Shown piece by piece: positions 1 through 8,509 of a stretch of 64,000 nucleotides of DNA. The notes under the pieces were generated by a model. That model searched no databases. It was not told the origin of the DNA and worked only from the letters and a program-made list of their open reading frames with translations. Position numbers and translations under genes: made by a program. The stretch covers positions 186,001 through 250,000 of the forward strand of contig NZ_JBPKAO010000004.1 in NCBI RefSeq assembly GCF_051216895.1, in the 5' to 3' direction. Source of the stretch: Aquipuribacter sp051216895 (lineage in GTDB: Bacteria; Actinomycetota; Actinomycetes; Actinomycetales; JBBAYJ01). Numbering within the stretch: the stretch's first letter is position 1; every line of letters begins with the position of its first letter.

Positions 1-1301
1 ACCGCCACGCCCGGGTCAGCGAGGCCGTCGAGCTGCTCGGCGCGGCGCGCGACGACCTGGCGCTGCTGCTGGCCTGGGAGATCGGCAAGCCGTGGCGGAT
101 GGCCTGCGCCGACGTCGACCGCGCGCTGGACGGGGTCCGCTGGTACCTGGAGGAGTGCGAGGCGATGCTGGCTGTCGACGTGGACGGCAACCCGTACGAG
201 CGCACCGCCCTGCCGGGACCGGTCAGCAACATCGCGTCGTGGAACTACCCGATGTCGGTCCTGGTCCACTCCGAGCTGGTGCAGGCCCTGGCCGGCAACG
301 CCGTGGTCGCCAAGACCCCCACCCAGGGCGGGGCCGTCACCCTCACCCTCGCCCATGCCCTGATGGCCCGCGCCGGCCTCCCGGTGACGCTGCTGTCCGG
401 GGTGGGTGGCGAGCTGTCCGACGCCCTGGTCCGCAACCCGCGGATCGGTGCGCTGGCCTTCGTCGGTGGGCGGTCCAACGGGGGCAAGGTCGCGACCCAG
501 CTGGTCGACACCGGCAAGCGGCACATGCTCGAGCAGGAGGGCCTCAACACCTGGGGCGTCTGGGGGTTCAGCGACTGGGACCGACTGGCCGGGCACCTGC
601 GCAAGGGCTTCGAGTACGGCAAGCAGCGCTGCACCGCCTACCCCCGCTTCGTGGTGCAGCGTGACCTGGTCGACGCGTTCCTCGAGGTCTACCTGCCGAT
701 CGTCCGGTCGTTGCGCTTCGGTCACCCGCTGGCCGTCGAGGCGGACGACGACCCGCTGCCCGACCTGGACTTCGGCCCGCTCATCAGCGCCGCCAAGGCG
801 GTGGAGCTCGAGCAGCGGATGTCGGAGGCCCTGCAGCGCGGGGCGACGCCGCTGTACCGGGGGCGGGTCTCCGACGGGCGGTTCGTCGAGGGCCAGGACA
901 CCTCCGCCTACCACGCCCCGATGACGCTGCTGGCCCCGCCGGGAGGGTCGCGCCTGATGCACGAGGAACCGTTCGGTCCGGTCGACACCATCGTCGTGGT
1001 CGACACCGAGGCCGAGCTGCTGGCCCAGATGAACGCCAGCAACGGCGCCCTGGTGGCCTCCCTGGCCTGCGACGACACCGCGCTGGCGGCGAGGCTCGCC
1101 GAGCACGTCCAGGCGTTCAAGGTCGGGATCAACCAGCCGCGCTCGCGCGGGGACCGGGCGGAGCCCTTCGGCGGCCGGGGCGGGTCGTGGAAGGGAGCCT
1201 TCGTCGGAGGCACGCACCTGGTGCACGCCGTCACCCAGGGGCCGGCGGGGGAGCACCTGTACGGCAACTTCCCGGGCTACTCCCGCACCCCGCCGACCTG
1301 A
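1..1301 (+). CDS. aldehyde dehydrogenase family protein (5' end outside window)
   Basis: NAD(P)-dependent aldehyde dehydrogenase superfamily member that would oxidise an aldehyde to its acid; the substrate cannot be told. The frame is open from base 3, so the gene begins upstream. Landmarks: EIGKPW near base 81, the SNIASWNYP segment, the general-base Glu in LEQEG (base 531), the nucleophile Cys in KQRCTAYPR (base 630), EEPFGP near base 963 and GGRGGSWKG near the end. LEQEG in place of the usual ELGGK marks a divergent subfamily. It converges on the ATP-grasp gene 93 bp away. Confidence 0.9.
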   Translation, partial: RHARVSEAVELLGAARDDLALLLAWEIGKPWRMACADVDRALDGVRWYLEECEAMLAVDVDGNPYERTALPGPVSNIASWNYPMSVLVHSELVQALAGNAVVAKTPTQGGAVTLTLAHALMARAGLPVTLLSGVGGELSDALVRNPRIGALAFVGGRSNGGKVATQLVDTGKRHMLEQEGLNTWGVWGFSDWDRLAGHLRKGFEYGKQRCTAYPRFVVQRDLVDAFLEVYLPIVRSLRFGHPLAVEADDDPLPDLDFGPLISAAKAVELEQRMSEALQRGATPLYRGRVSDGRFVEGQDTSAYHAPMTLLAPPGGSRLMHEEPFGPVDTIVVVDTEAELLAQMNASNGALVASLACDDTALAARLAEHVQAFKVGINQPRSRGDRAEPFGGRGGSWKGAFVGGTHLVHAVTQGPAGEHLYGNFPGYSRTPPT

Positions 1302-1394
1302 CCTGCGGCGACCCCGGCGGGTATCAGCCGCCCGGGGTCCCGCTCCTGGGCGGCACACCCACCGTCCGGGGAGGTCCGCATGTTCTTCTGAGGC

Positions 1395-2333
1395 TCACGC
1401 CACCGTCTGCGACGCGAGGTACCTGGCGATCTCGCGCGGCCCGCTCACCGGGGCCACGGCCTCGACGTCGGGGTTGTAGTTCGTGTTGGTGTTGACGTCG
1501 TAGGTCACCACCCGGCCGTCGGTGGTCTCGATGTACTCGATGCCGGCGATCTCGATGCCGGTGGCGGCCAGGAACGCCTCGTAGCGCTCGAGCAGGGGCG
1601 GGACGTGCCCCTCGCGCAGACGGAACAGCGGAGCGCCGTCCACCCCGCAGGCGTCGGCCGGGCACAGCTCGAAACCCTGCGCCGTGGACGCCGCGACGGC
1701 GTAGAGGAACCGGCCGCCGACGAACTCCGCGCGGGTGACGAACGGCTCCGCCGGGGCGACGTACTCCTGCACCAGGGCGACGCCGTCCACGGGCTCCACC
1801 CACTGCGGCGAGGACACGTGCGCCGTCAGCGAGGCCAGGTCGTCGAATCGTCGGACCCCCAGGCCCTTGCCCCCCTGGTTGTGCTTGGTCACCACCGAGT
1901 CGGTGCCGCGCCCGAACAGCGACCGGGCCCCCGCGACGACCTGCTCACGGTCGAAGGCCACCACCGTCAGCGGGGTGTCGATGCCCGCCGCCCGCAGGGC
2001 TGCGTCCTGGGCGACCTTGCTCACCTCGAGCTCCAGGACGGCCGAGCCGTTGACGACCCGGCGGCCGTGGCCCTCCAGCCAGCGCAGCACCGCCCGGGTG
2101 TGGGCGATCGAACGGGAGTGCCCGCGGGTGTGAGCCGACGCGCTCATCCGCGACCAGAACACCCCCTCGGGCGGCTCGCCCGTCAGGTCCAGGGGCTCCT
2201 CGCCGGTCAGCAGCCACTGCCGCACCGGCACCCCCTCGGCCTCGAAGGCGGCGGCGAAGGGAGGCCACCAGTCGGCGTTCTCGTGGATGGCGTGCACGGC
2301 GGCGCGTCCGGTCGGGGTCACGTGGAGGAGCAA
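1395..2333 (-). CDS. ATP-grasp ligase-like protein (RimK/glutathione-synthetase type)
   Basis: Predicted ATP-grasp enzyme joining a carboxylate to an amine or thiol with ATP; substrate unknown. The 312 residues show an N-terminal pre-ATP-grasp part (HENADWWPPF), a central lid with VVTKHNQGGKGLGVRRF (ATP-binding Lys and Gly-rich loop), and the C-terminal metal-binding end GIEYIETTDGRVVTYDVNTN, where Glu and Asn ligate Mg2+. The first in-frame start is TTG; a GTG four codons later (2321) is also possible. It is divergent from the ribokinase-like gene and convergent with the aldehyde dehydrogenase. A shared pathway with the latter is conjecture. Confidence 0.75.
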   Translation of the reverse strand: MLLHVTPTGRAAVHAIHENADWWPPFAAAFEAEGVPVRQWLLTGEEPLDLTGEPPEGVFWSRMSASAHTRGHSRSIAHTRAVLRWLEGHGRRVVNGSAVLELEVSKVAQDAALRAAGIDTPLTVVAFDREQVVAGARSLFGRGTDSVVTKHNQGGKGLGVRRFDDLASLTAHVSSPQWVEPVDGVALVQEYVAPAEPFVTRAEFVGGRFLYAVAASTAQGFELCPADACGVDGAPLFRLREGHVPPLLERYEAFLAATGIEIAGIEYIETTDGRVVTYDVNTNTNYNPDVEAVAPVSGPREIARYLASQTVA

Positions 2334-2414
2334 CGAGCGTCACCGGCCCGCTGTTCCGTCGCGGTCTGCTGCGGCCCGGCCCCGGGACGGCGACCCCGGT
2401 GCCAGACTCCCGGG

Positions 2415-3581
2415 GTGGGCCACGACGTGACCGTGATCGGGAGCGCCAACCTGGACGTGGTCGTCCCCGTGCCCCGCATCCCCGAACCGGGCGAGACGGT
2501 GCTGGCCACGGCGCCGCCCACCCGGCACCCGGGCGGCAAGGGGCTCAACCAGGCCGTGGCCTGCGCCCGGGCCGGAGCCCGCACCGGGTTCGTGGGGGCG
2601 GTCGGTGACGACCCGGCGGCGGACGTCCTGCTCGCGGCCCTGCGGGAGGTCGGCGTGGACGTCGGCACCGTCGCGCGCCGTCGGGGCGTGCTCAGCGGGA
2701 CGGCGCACATCGCGGTGCGGCCGGACGGGGAGAACGCGATCGTCGTCGTGCCCGGCGCCAACGGCGGCTGGGCTGGGCTCGACCCTGCCGCGCGGGCGGC
2801 GGTCTCCGGTGCTGCGCTGCTGCTCGCCCAGCTCGAGGTCGACCTGGCTGCCGTCGCCGAGGCGGCGGCCCTCGCCCGGGAGCCCGGGCGCACCGTAGTC
2901 CTCAATGCCGCGCCGGCCCCGGGCCGGGCCACGGACGTGGCCGCGTTGCTCGGCCTGGTCGACCTGCTAGTGGTCAACGAGCACGAGGCGGCGGCCCTCG
3001 CCCGGGAGCACGGGCGCACCGTCGTCCTCAACGCCGCGCCGGCCCCGGGCCGGGCCGCGGACGTGGCCGCGCGGCTCGACCTGGTCGACCGGCTGGTGGT
3101 CAACGAGCACGAGGCGGCGGCCCTCGCCCGGGAGCATGGGCGCACCGTCGTCCTCACCGCCGCGCCGGCCCCGGGCCGGGCCACGGACGTGGCCGCGCTG
3201 CTCGACCTGGTCGACCTGCTGGTGGTCAACGAGCACGAGGCGGCGGCCCTGGCCTCGGAGCGGGACCACGTCTCGGCCGCGCGGGCCCTGGCCGCCGGAG
3301 CCCGGGACGTGGTGGTGACCCTCGGCGCCCGGGGAGCCCTGCTGGTGGACCGGGACGGGACCGTGACCCCCGTCCCCGCGCCGCGGGTCGAGGCGGTGGA
3401 CACCACGGGGGCCGGTGACGCCTTCGTCGGCGCCCTGGCGGCGGCCACGGCCCTGGGGGCGCCGCTGCCGGAGGCCCTGCGCCGGGCCTGCGCGGCCGGT
3501 GCCCTGGCCGTCCAGTTGCACGGGGCCGTGCCGTCGTTGCCGACCCGCGCGGCGGTCGACGCGCTGCTGCGGCGCCGCTGA
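2415..3581 (+). CDS. ribokinase/PfkB-family sugar kinase with internal triplication
   Basis: ATP-dependent carbohydrate or nucleoside kinase of the PfkB family, cytoplasmic. The N-terminal signature HPGGKGLNQAVACARAG (residues about 38-54) and the C-terminal ATP/anion-hole signature DTTGAGD with catalytic Asp335 are intact. Between them a 42-residue block (about residues 150-275) occurs three times in tandem; each copy carries an NAAPAPGR or TAAPAPGR strand and the family's N-x-x-E motif as NEHEA. Family members are about 300 residues; 388 minus two extra blocks gives 304. The GTG start fits the N-terminal strand VTVIGSANLD; no convincing Shine-Dalgarno is visible. Whether the expanded protein still folds as an active kinase is unknown. 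Confidence 0.88.
   Translation: MGHDVTVIGSANLDVVVPVPRIPEPGETVLATAPPTRHPGGKGLNQAVACARAGARTGFVGAVGDDPAADVLLAALREVGVDVGTVARRRGVLSGTAHIAVRPDGENAIVVVPGANGGWAGLDPAARAAVSGAALLLAQLEVDLAAVAEAAALAREPGRTVVLNAAPAPGRATDVAALLGLVDLLVVNEHEAAALAREHGRTVVLNAAPAPGRAADVAARLDLVDRLVVNEHEAAALAREHGRTVVLTAAPAPGRATDVAALLDLVDLLVVNEHEAAALASERDHVSAARALAAGARDVVVTLGARGALLVDRDGTVTPVPAPRVEAVDTTGAGDAFVGALAAATALGAPLPEALRRACAAGALAVQLHGAVPSLPTRAAVDALLRRR
2862..3239 (+). repeat. three tandem 126-bp units inside the ribokinase-like gene
   Basis: Units 2862-2987, 2988-3113 and 3114-3239 are exactly 126 bp apart (42 codons) and keep the frame. They differ at scattered positions (for example CTAGTG against CTGGTG, AACGCC against ACCGCC), so the copies have diverged and are not a plain assembly duplication. 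A short further match (GCGGCGGCCCT) follows the last unit. Confidence 0.93.
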
Positions 3582-3697
3582 GGTCCCCGGCTCAGTCCTC
3601 GGTCTCCTCCTCGTCGGCGTCGTCGACCCGCCACCCCCGTCCCGGACCGGGCGCGCCGCGGTGGACCGGGCCAGCCGCACGGGCCAGGATCGGGACC

Positions 3698-5092
3698 ATG
3701 GCCTCAGCGAGCGTGTCCCACTCCGTGACGATCCGGCTCGAGCTGCCGGCCAGGCCCACCGCCGTCAGCGAGCTCACGACCTGCATGGAGCAGGTCGGCG
3801 CCATCGTCACCGCCCTCGACGTCACCGCCTCGGGCGGGGACCGGCTGCAGGTCGACGTCACGGCCGCCACCCGCGGCGAGCAGCACGCCGAGGAGCTCGC
3901 CGACGCCCTGCGGCAGCTGCACGGGGTGGAGATCGGCAAGGTGTCCGACCGGGTGTTCCTCGCCCACCTGGGCGGCAAGCTCGAGATCCACTCCCGGGTG
4001 CCGCTGCGCAACCGTGACGACCTGTCGCTGGCCTACACCCCCGGGGTCGGGCGGGTCAGCCTGGCCATCGCCGCGAACCCGGAGGACGCCCGCCGCCTGA
4101 CCATCAAGCGCAACATGGTCGCCGTGGTCACCGACGGCTCCGCCGTCCTGGGCCTGGGCAACCTGGGACCGCTCGCGGCGCTGCCGGTGATGGAGGGCAA
4201 GGCGGTGCTCTTCAAGCGCTTCGCCGACATCAACGCGTTCCCGATCTGCCTGGACACCCAGGACACCGAGGAGATCATCAGCGCGGTCAAGGCGATCGCC
4301 CCCGTCTTCGCGGGCATCAACCTGGAGGACATCGCCGCGCCGCGCTGCTTCGAGATCGAGCGACGGCTGCGGGACGAGCTCGACATCCCGGTCTTCCACG
4401 ACGACCAGCACGGCACGGCCATCGTCGTGGTGGCCGCCCTGACCAACGCGCTCAAGGTGGTGCGCAAGCAGATCGGGGACGTCCGGCTCGTCATGTCCGG
4501 GGCCGGGGCCGCGGGCACCGCCGTGCTGCGCCTGCTGGTCGCGGCCGGGCTGCGCGACGTGGTGGTGGTCGACGTGGACGGCATCATCCACCCCGACCGG
4601 CCGGGCCTGGCCCCGGAGCTGGCCTGGACCGCCGAGCACACCAACCCCCGCGGGCAGCAGGGGTCCCTGCGCGACGCCCTGGTCGGCGCCGAGGTGTTCG
4701 TCGGGCTGTCGGCCGGCAACATCCTCACCGGGGACGACATCGCCACCATGGGCCCCGACCCGATCGTGTTCGCCCTCGCCAACCCCACCCCGGAGGTCGA
4801 CCCGAGCGAGGCCAGCGAGCACGCGGCGGTGGTGGCCACCGGGCGCAGCGACTTCGCCAACCAGATCAACAACGTGCTCGCGTTCCCCGGCGTGTTCCGC
4901 GGGCTCATCGACGCCCGCACCAGCCGGGTCGACGAGGCGATGCTGCTGGCCGCGGCCCGGGCGCTGGCCGACACGGTCCACCCCGACGAGCTCAACGCCA
5001 CCTACATCGTGCCCAGCGTGTTCAACACCGAGTCGACGGCGGCGGTGGCGGCGGCGGTCGAGCGGGCCGCCAGGGGTGAGCCGACCCCGTGA
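3698..5092 (+). CDS. NAD(P)-dependent malic enzyme with N-terminal ACT domain
   Basis: Oxidative decarboxylation of malate to pyruvate and CO2, linking the TCA cycle and pyruvate. Residues about 5-80 form an ACT-type regulatory domain (HSVTIRLELPARPTAVSEL). The malic N-domain follows with LAYTPGVGRVS, then NMVAVVTDGSAVLGLGN, INLEDIAAPRCFEIE and the metal-binding HDDQHGTA; the NAD-binding domain has MSGAGAAGTA. The C-terminal part FALANPTPEVDP and FANQINNVLAFPG is typical. Length (464) suits the ACT-containing bacterial form. Its stop overlaps the next start (GTGA), indicating co-translation with the YqgE/AlgH gene. Confidence 0.95.
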   Translation: MASASVSHSVTIRLELPARPTAVSELTTCMEQVGAIVTALDVTASGGDRLQVDVTAATRGEQHAEELADALRQLHGVEIGKVSDRVFLAHLGGKLEIHSRVPLRNRDDLSLAYTPGVGRVSLAIAANPEDARRLTIKRNMVAVVTDGSAVLGLGNLGPLAALPVMEGKAVLFKRFADINAFPICLDTQDTEEIISAVKAIAPVFAGINLEDIAAPRCFEIERRLRDELDIPVFHDDQHGTAIVVVAALTNALKVVRKQIGDVRLVMSGAGAAGTAVLRLLVAAGLRDVVVVDVDGIIHPDRPGLAPELAWTAEHTNPRGQQGSLRDALVGAEVFVGLSAGNILTGDDIATMGPDPIVFALANPTPEVDPSEASEHAAVVATGRSDFANQINNVLAFPGVFRGLIDARTSRVDEAMLLAAARALADTVHPDELNATYIVPSVFNTESTAAVAAAVERAARGEPTP

Positions 5093-5688
5093 TCGGGACC
5101 GGGCCGTTCGGGCCGTTCACCGCCGCGCCGCCGCCCCGGCCGCGGGCCGGTGCGCTGCTGGTCGCGCACCCGTCGCTGGTGGACCCGAACTTCCGGGAGT
5201 CGGTGGTCCTGCTGCTCAACCACTCCGACGAGGGCTCGCTGGGCCTGGTGCTCAACCGGCCGCTGGTCAGCGACGTCGGGGACGTGCTGCCCGCCTGGCA
5301 GGACCACGTCAGCGAGCCCCCGCACCTGTTCCAGGGCGGCCCGGTCGGCCTGGACTCCGCCATCGGCCTGGCCCGGCTGCCCGGTGACGACAGCGAGCCT
5401 CCCGGCCTCAAGCGCCTCACGGGCTCGCTCGCGGTGGTGGACCTGGACGCGCCGCCCGAGATCGTGGCCCCGGCCGCGGCGGGGCTGCGCGTGTTCGCCG
5501 GGCACTCCGGCTGGGGCGCGGGGCAGCTGGAGGACGAGCTGGACGAGGACGCCTGGTTCGTGGTGGCCGGGGAGGCCGGCGACGCGTTCCGCACCGACAC
5601 CGACACCCTGTGGCGCGACGTCCTGCTGCGACAGACCACCACGGTGGCCCTGGTGGCCACGTTCCGGCCCGACCCCGGCGTCAACTGA
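5089..5688 (+). CDS. YqgE/AlgH family protein
   Basis: Small cytoplasmic protein of the YqgE/AlgH family, for which no biochemical role is firmly set. At 199 residues it has the family landmarks GALLVAHPSLVDPNFRESVV, LLLNHSDEGSLGLVLNRP, LFQGGPVG and VFAGHSGWGAGQLEDEL. The GTG start overlaps the stop of the malic enzyme gene by 4 bp, so the two form one unit. The next gene has its own promoter-like hexamer 40 bp downstream. Confidence 0.93.
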   Translation: MIGTGPFGPFTAAPPPRPRAGALLVAHPSLVDPNFRESVVLLLNHSDEGSLGLVLNRPLVSDVGDVLPAWQDHVSEPPHLFQGGPVGLDSAIGLARLPGDDSEPPGLKRLTGSLAVVDLDAPPEIVAPAAAGLRVFAGHSGWGAGQLEDELDEDAWFVVAGEAGDAFRTDTDTLWRDVLLRQTTTVALVATFRPDPGVN

Positions 5689-5727
5689 GGGACCCACCCA
5701 CGGGCACCGCGAGGTCGGCTCGCGAAC

Positions 5728-5733
5728 TACACT
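5728..5733 (+). promoter_or_regulatory. leaderless -10 hexamer before the DUF3039 gene
   Basis: TACACT ends 7 nt before the ATG at 5741, with no Shine-Dalgarno between them. This spacing fits transcription beginning at or next to the start codon. Confidence 0.6.
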
Positions 5734-5740
5734 GGGCCGC

Positions 5741-6085
5741 ATGTCCGAGCCTCTCCCGCCGTCCGCGCCGAGCCCTCAGCCCAGCACCTCCCCGGCAGGC
5801 ACCGCGGTCATCGAGCAGGAGCGCGTCGTCGAGCCCGCGGAGCCGGGCGACCACGAGCGGTTCGCGCACTACGTCAAGAAGGACAAGATCGTCAGCAGCG
5901 CCGTCACGGGCGAGGCCCTGACCGCGCTCTGCGGCAAGGTCTGGGTGCCCAGCCGCGACCCCAAGCGGTTCCCGGTGTGCCCGACCTGCAAGGAGATCTT
6001 CGAGGGCCTGCGCCCGGGCAAGGACTCCGGGGGCGACGGCAAGGGCGGCTCCGGCGGTTCCGGTGGCTCCGGCTCCGACGGCTGA
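5741..6085 (+). CDS. DUF3039 domain protein
   Basis: Actinobacterial protein of unknown function, 114 residues. The conserved core covers residues about 35-90: HERFAHYVKKDKIVSSAVTG, LCGKVWVPSRDPKRFPVCPTCKEIF. The single Cys in ALCGK plus the CPTC pair could form a small zinc site. The tail is a Gly/Ser-rich low-complexity stretch (GGSGGSGGSGSDG). The next gene, a helicase, starts 2 bp after the stop, so the two are probably expressed together. A role next to nucleic acids is only inferred from that pairing. Confidence 0.88.
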   Translation: MSEPLPPSAPSPQPSTSPAGTAVIEQERVVEPAEPGDHERFAHYVKKDKIVSSAVTGEALTALCGKVWVPSRDPKRFPVCPTCKEIFEGLRPGKDSGGDGKGGSGGSGGSGSDG

Positions 6086-6087
6086 GC

Positions 6088-7887
6088 GTGACCGCCCACC
6101 CACCTGAGCACCCCAGCACCGCAGCTGCCGCCCACCTCTCGCCCGCGTTCCCCGAGCGGGCCGCCTGGGGGACCGCCGGCGCGCTCCGGGCCTGGCAGCA
6201 CGAGGCGATCTCGACCTATCTGGACCGCAGCCCGCGCGACTTCCTGACCTCGGCCACGCCCGGGGCCGGCAAGACGACGTTCGCGCTGCGCATCGCCACG
6301 GAGCTGCTGGCCCGGCGCACCGTCGAGCGCCTCATCGTCGTGTGCCCCACCGACCACCTCAAGACGCAGTGGGCCGACGCGGCGGCGCGGGTGGGCATCC
6401 GGCTGGACCCCACCTTCCGCAACTCCGACGCCTCCTACGCCGCGGGCTACGACGGGGTCGTGGTCACCTACGCCCAGGTCGGCCTCAAGCCCAGCGCCTT
6501 CGCCGGCCGGTGCGCGTCCCGGCGGACCCTGGTCGTCCTGGACGAGATCCACCACGCGGGAGACGCCCGCAGCTGGGGCGAGGGCGTGGCCACCGGCTTC
6601 GCCGACGCCGAGCGGCGGCTGGCGCTGACCGGGACGCCGTTCCGCTCCGACACCAACCCCATCCCGTTCGTCACCTACGTCGCCGAGGCCGACGGCTCAC
6701 GGCGGTCGCGGGCGGACCACTCCTACGGCTACGCGCAGGCGCTCGCGGACGGCGTGGTCCGCCCCGTGCTGTTCCTGGCCTACGCGGGCAACATGCGATG
6801 GCGGACCCGCGCGGGCGACGAGGTCGCCGCCCGGCTGGGGGAGCCGCTCACCAAGGACCTCACCGCGCAGGCCCTGCGGACCGCGCTGGCGCCGGGAGGG
6901 CAGTGGATCCCCGCCGTCCTCAAGGCCGCCGACCAGCGGCTGCGCGAGGTCCGCCGCACGGTGCCGGACGCCGGCGGGCTGGTCATCGCCACGGACCAGA
7001 AGTCCGCCCGGGCCTACGCGGTGACCCTGGAGGAGATGACGGGGCAGGCGCCAGTCGTGGTCGTGTCCGACGACCCGACCGCGTCGCAGCGGATCGAGGG
7101 GTTCTCGGCCGCCGGGGCGTCCGGCCCGCGCTGGATGGTGGCCGTGCGGATGGTCAGCGAGGGCGTCGACGTGCCACGCCTGTCCGTCGGGGTCTGGGCC
7201 ACGACGACGGCCACGCCGCTGTTCTTCGCGCAGGCCGTGGGCCGGTTCGTCCGGGCCCGGCGCCGCGGCGAGACCGCGTCGATCTTCCTGCCCAGCGTGC
7301 CGCAGCTGCTGCGCTTCGCCGCCGACCTCGAGCTCGAGCGTGACCACGTCCTCGACCGGCCCCGCAACGGCGACGCCGACGACCTGTGGGCCCCGGAGGA
7401 GGCCGAGCTGGCCGCGGCGAACGCCACCCGTTCCACCCCCGACGCCGACGAGCTGCCGTTCGAGGCCATCGAGTCCGACGCCGCCTTCGACCGGGCCGTG
7501 TACGACGGCGACGAGTTCTCCAACCACACCTCGTGGGCCGACGAGGAGGGCGCCGACGGCGAGCAGGCCCTGCTGGCCCTGCCCGGCCTGAGCGAGGCCG
7601 ACGAGTACGGTCAGCGGCTGCGCCGGCGGCCCACCACGACGGCCAGCGCTCCCCGCCACGCCGAGGCCGCCCCCGTCGCCGACCACCGGGCCCTGGCCGC
7701 CTCGCGCAAGGAGCTGTCGTCGCTGGTGGGCGCGTACGCGCGCCGCACCGGCAGCCCCCACGCCGTCGTCCACGCCAAGCTGCGCAGCACCTGCGGGGGC
7801 CCGGCCGTGCCCGAGGCCGACCTGGGTCAGGTCAAGGAGCGCGTCGACACGGTGCGCCGCTGGTTGCTCACCGGCCGGGCCGGGTAG
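6088..7887 (+). CDS. DEAD/DEAH-box superfamily 2 helicase
   Basis: ATP-driven nucleic-acid helicase or translocase, 599 residues. Motif I is ATPGAGKTT (about residue 58), motif II is DEIH (residue 152), motif III-like ALTGTP follows, and the second RecA fold ends with motif VI QAVGRFVRARR (about residue 382). Roughly 200 C-terminal residues are acidic and unassigned, ending in a helical tail. GTG at 6088 gives a start right after the DUF3039 stop. The 3' end overlaps the convergent nicotinamidase gene by 20 bp. The partner DNA or RNA substrate is unknown; this actinobacterial family commonly sits beside DUF3039. Confidence 0.93.
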   Translation: MTAHPPEHPSTAAAAHLSPAFPERAAWGTAGALRAWQHEAISTYLDRSPRDFLTSATPGAGKTTFALRIATELLARRTVERLIVVCPTDHLKTQWADAAARVGIRLDPTFRNSDASYAAGYDGVVVTYAQVGLKPSAFAGRCASRRTLVVLDEIHHAGDARSWGEGVATGFADAERRLALTGTPFRSDTNPIPFVTYVAEADGSRRSRADHSYGYAQALADGVVRPVLFLAYAGNMRWRTRAGDEVAARLGEPLTKDLTAQALRTALAPGGQWIPAVLKAADQRLREVRRTVPDAGGLVIATDQKSARAYAVTLEEMTGQAPVVVVSDDPTASQRIEGFSAAGASGPRWMVAVRMVSEGVDVPRLSVGVWATTTATPLFFAQAVGRFVRARRRGETASIFLPSVPQLLRFAADLELERDHVLDRPRNGDADDLWAPEEAELAAANATRSTPDADELPFEAIESDAAFDRAVYDGDEFSNHTSWADEEGADGEQALLALPGLSEADEYGQRLRRRPTTTASAPRHAEAAPVADHRALAASRKELSSLVGAYARRTGSPHAVVHAKLRSTCGGPAVPEADLGQVKERVDTVRRWLLTGRAG

Positions 7888-8509
7888 GCGCTCGGACCAG
7901 CACCTCGACGCCCGCCTCGCGCAGGTCGCGCAGCGTGCGGTCCCCGTCACCGGGCTCGCGCTCGACGAAGCGGGTCAGGGCGGCCGGCAGCACGGTGGAG
8001 TAGCCCAGGCGCACCGCGTCCAGCGCCGTCGCCGCCACGCAGACGTCACCGGCCAGACCCGTCACCACCACCCGGCGCACCCCGCGGGAGTCCAGCTCGC
8101 GCTGCAGGGCGGTCCGGGTGACGTCACCGGTCACGGGGTCCCGGACCGAGAAGCCGGAGTAGCCGTCCTCCCCGTCGGTGCCCTTGCGGATCAGCGGGTC
8201 GCCCTCACGGACGTCCAGGCCGCCGACGAGCTCGGCGCCCCACGTGCCCGCGACGCAGTGGACCGGCCACGGGCCGCCGTCGGTGTCGAAGTGCGGGGTG
8301 CGCGGCGGGTGCCAGTCCTGGGTGAGGACGACCACCGCGCCGGCCTCGCGGGCGGCCCGGAGCTCGGGGCCCAGCAGGGCGGCCAGGTCCTCGCCGCCGG
8401 CCACGTGCAGCCCGCCGGCGGGGTCGGCGAAGTCGTTCTGCAGGTCGACCACCACCAGCGCGGTGCTCGCGTCGTAGGTCGTCCAGGTCCTCGCGGCGAC
8501 GTCGCTCAT
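7868..8509 (-). CDS. pncA: nicotinamidase (isochorismatase family)
   Basis: Hydrolyses nicotinamide to nicotinate in NAD salvage. The catalytic triad is visible as Asp22 (VVDLQNDF), Lys109 (LIRKGTD) and Cys157 (AGDVCVAAT). The metal site matches QDWHP (Asp65, His67) and PHF (His73), as in known nicotinamidases. At 213 residues the length is normal. Its ATG overlaps the stop of pncB by 4 bp, so pncB and pncA form an operon for consecutive steps: nicotinamide to nicotinate to nicotinate mononucleotide. The last 20 bp overlap the opposite-strand helicase gene. Confidence 0.95.
   Translation of the reverse strand: MSDVAARTWTTYDASTALVVVDLQNDFADPAGGLHVAGGEDLAALLGPELRAAREAGAVVVLTQDWHPPRTPHFDTDGGPWPVHCVAGTWGAELVGGLDVREGDPLIRKGTDGEDGYSGFSVRDPVTGDVTRTALQRELDSRGVRRVVVTGLAGDVCVAATALDAVRLGYSTVLPAALTRFVEREPGDGDRTLRDLREAGVEVLVRAPTRPGR

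Noticed and set aside
3592..3698. Acidic-tailed minus-strand frame (ends DDADEEETED) between the ribokinase and malic enzyme genes
   Set aside because: No promoter or ribosome-binding signal, and its only start lies in the malic enzyme start region.
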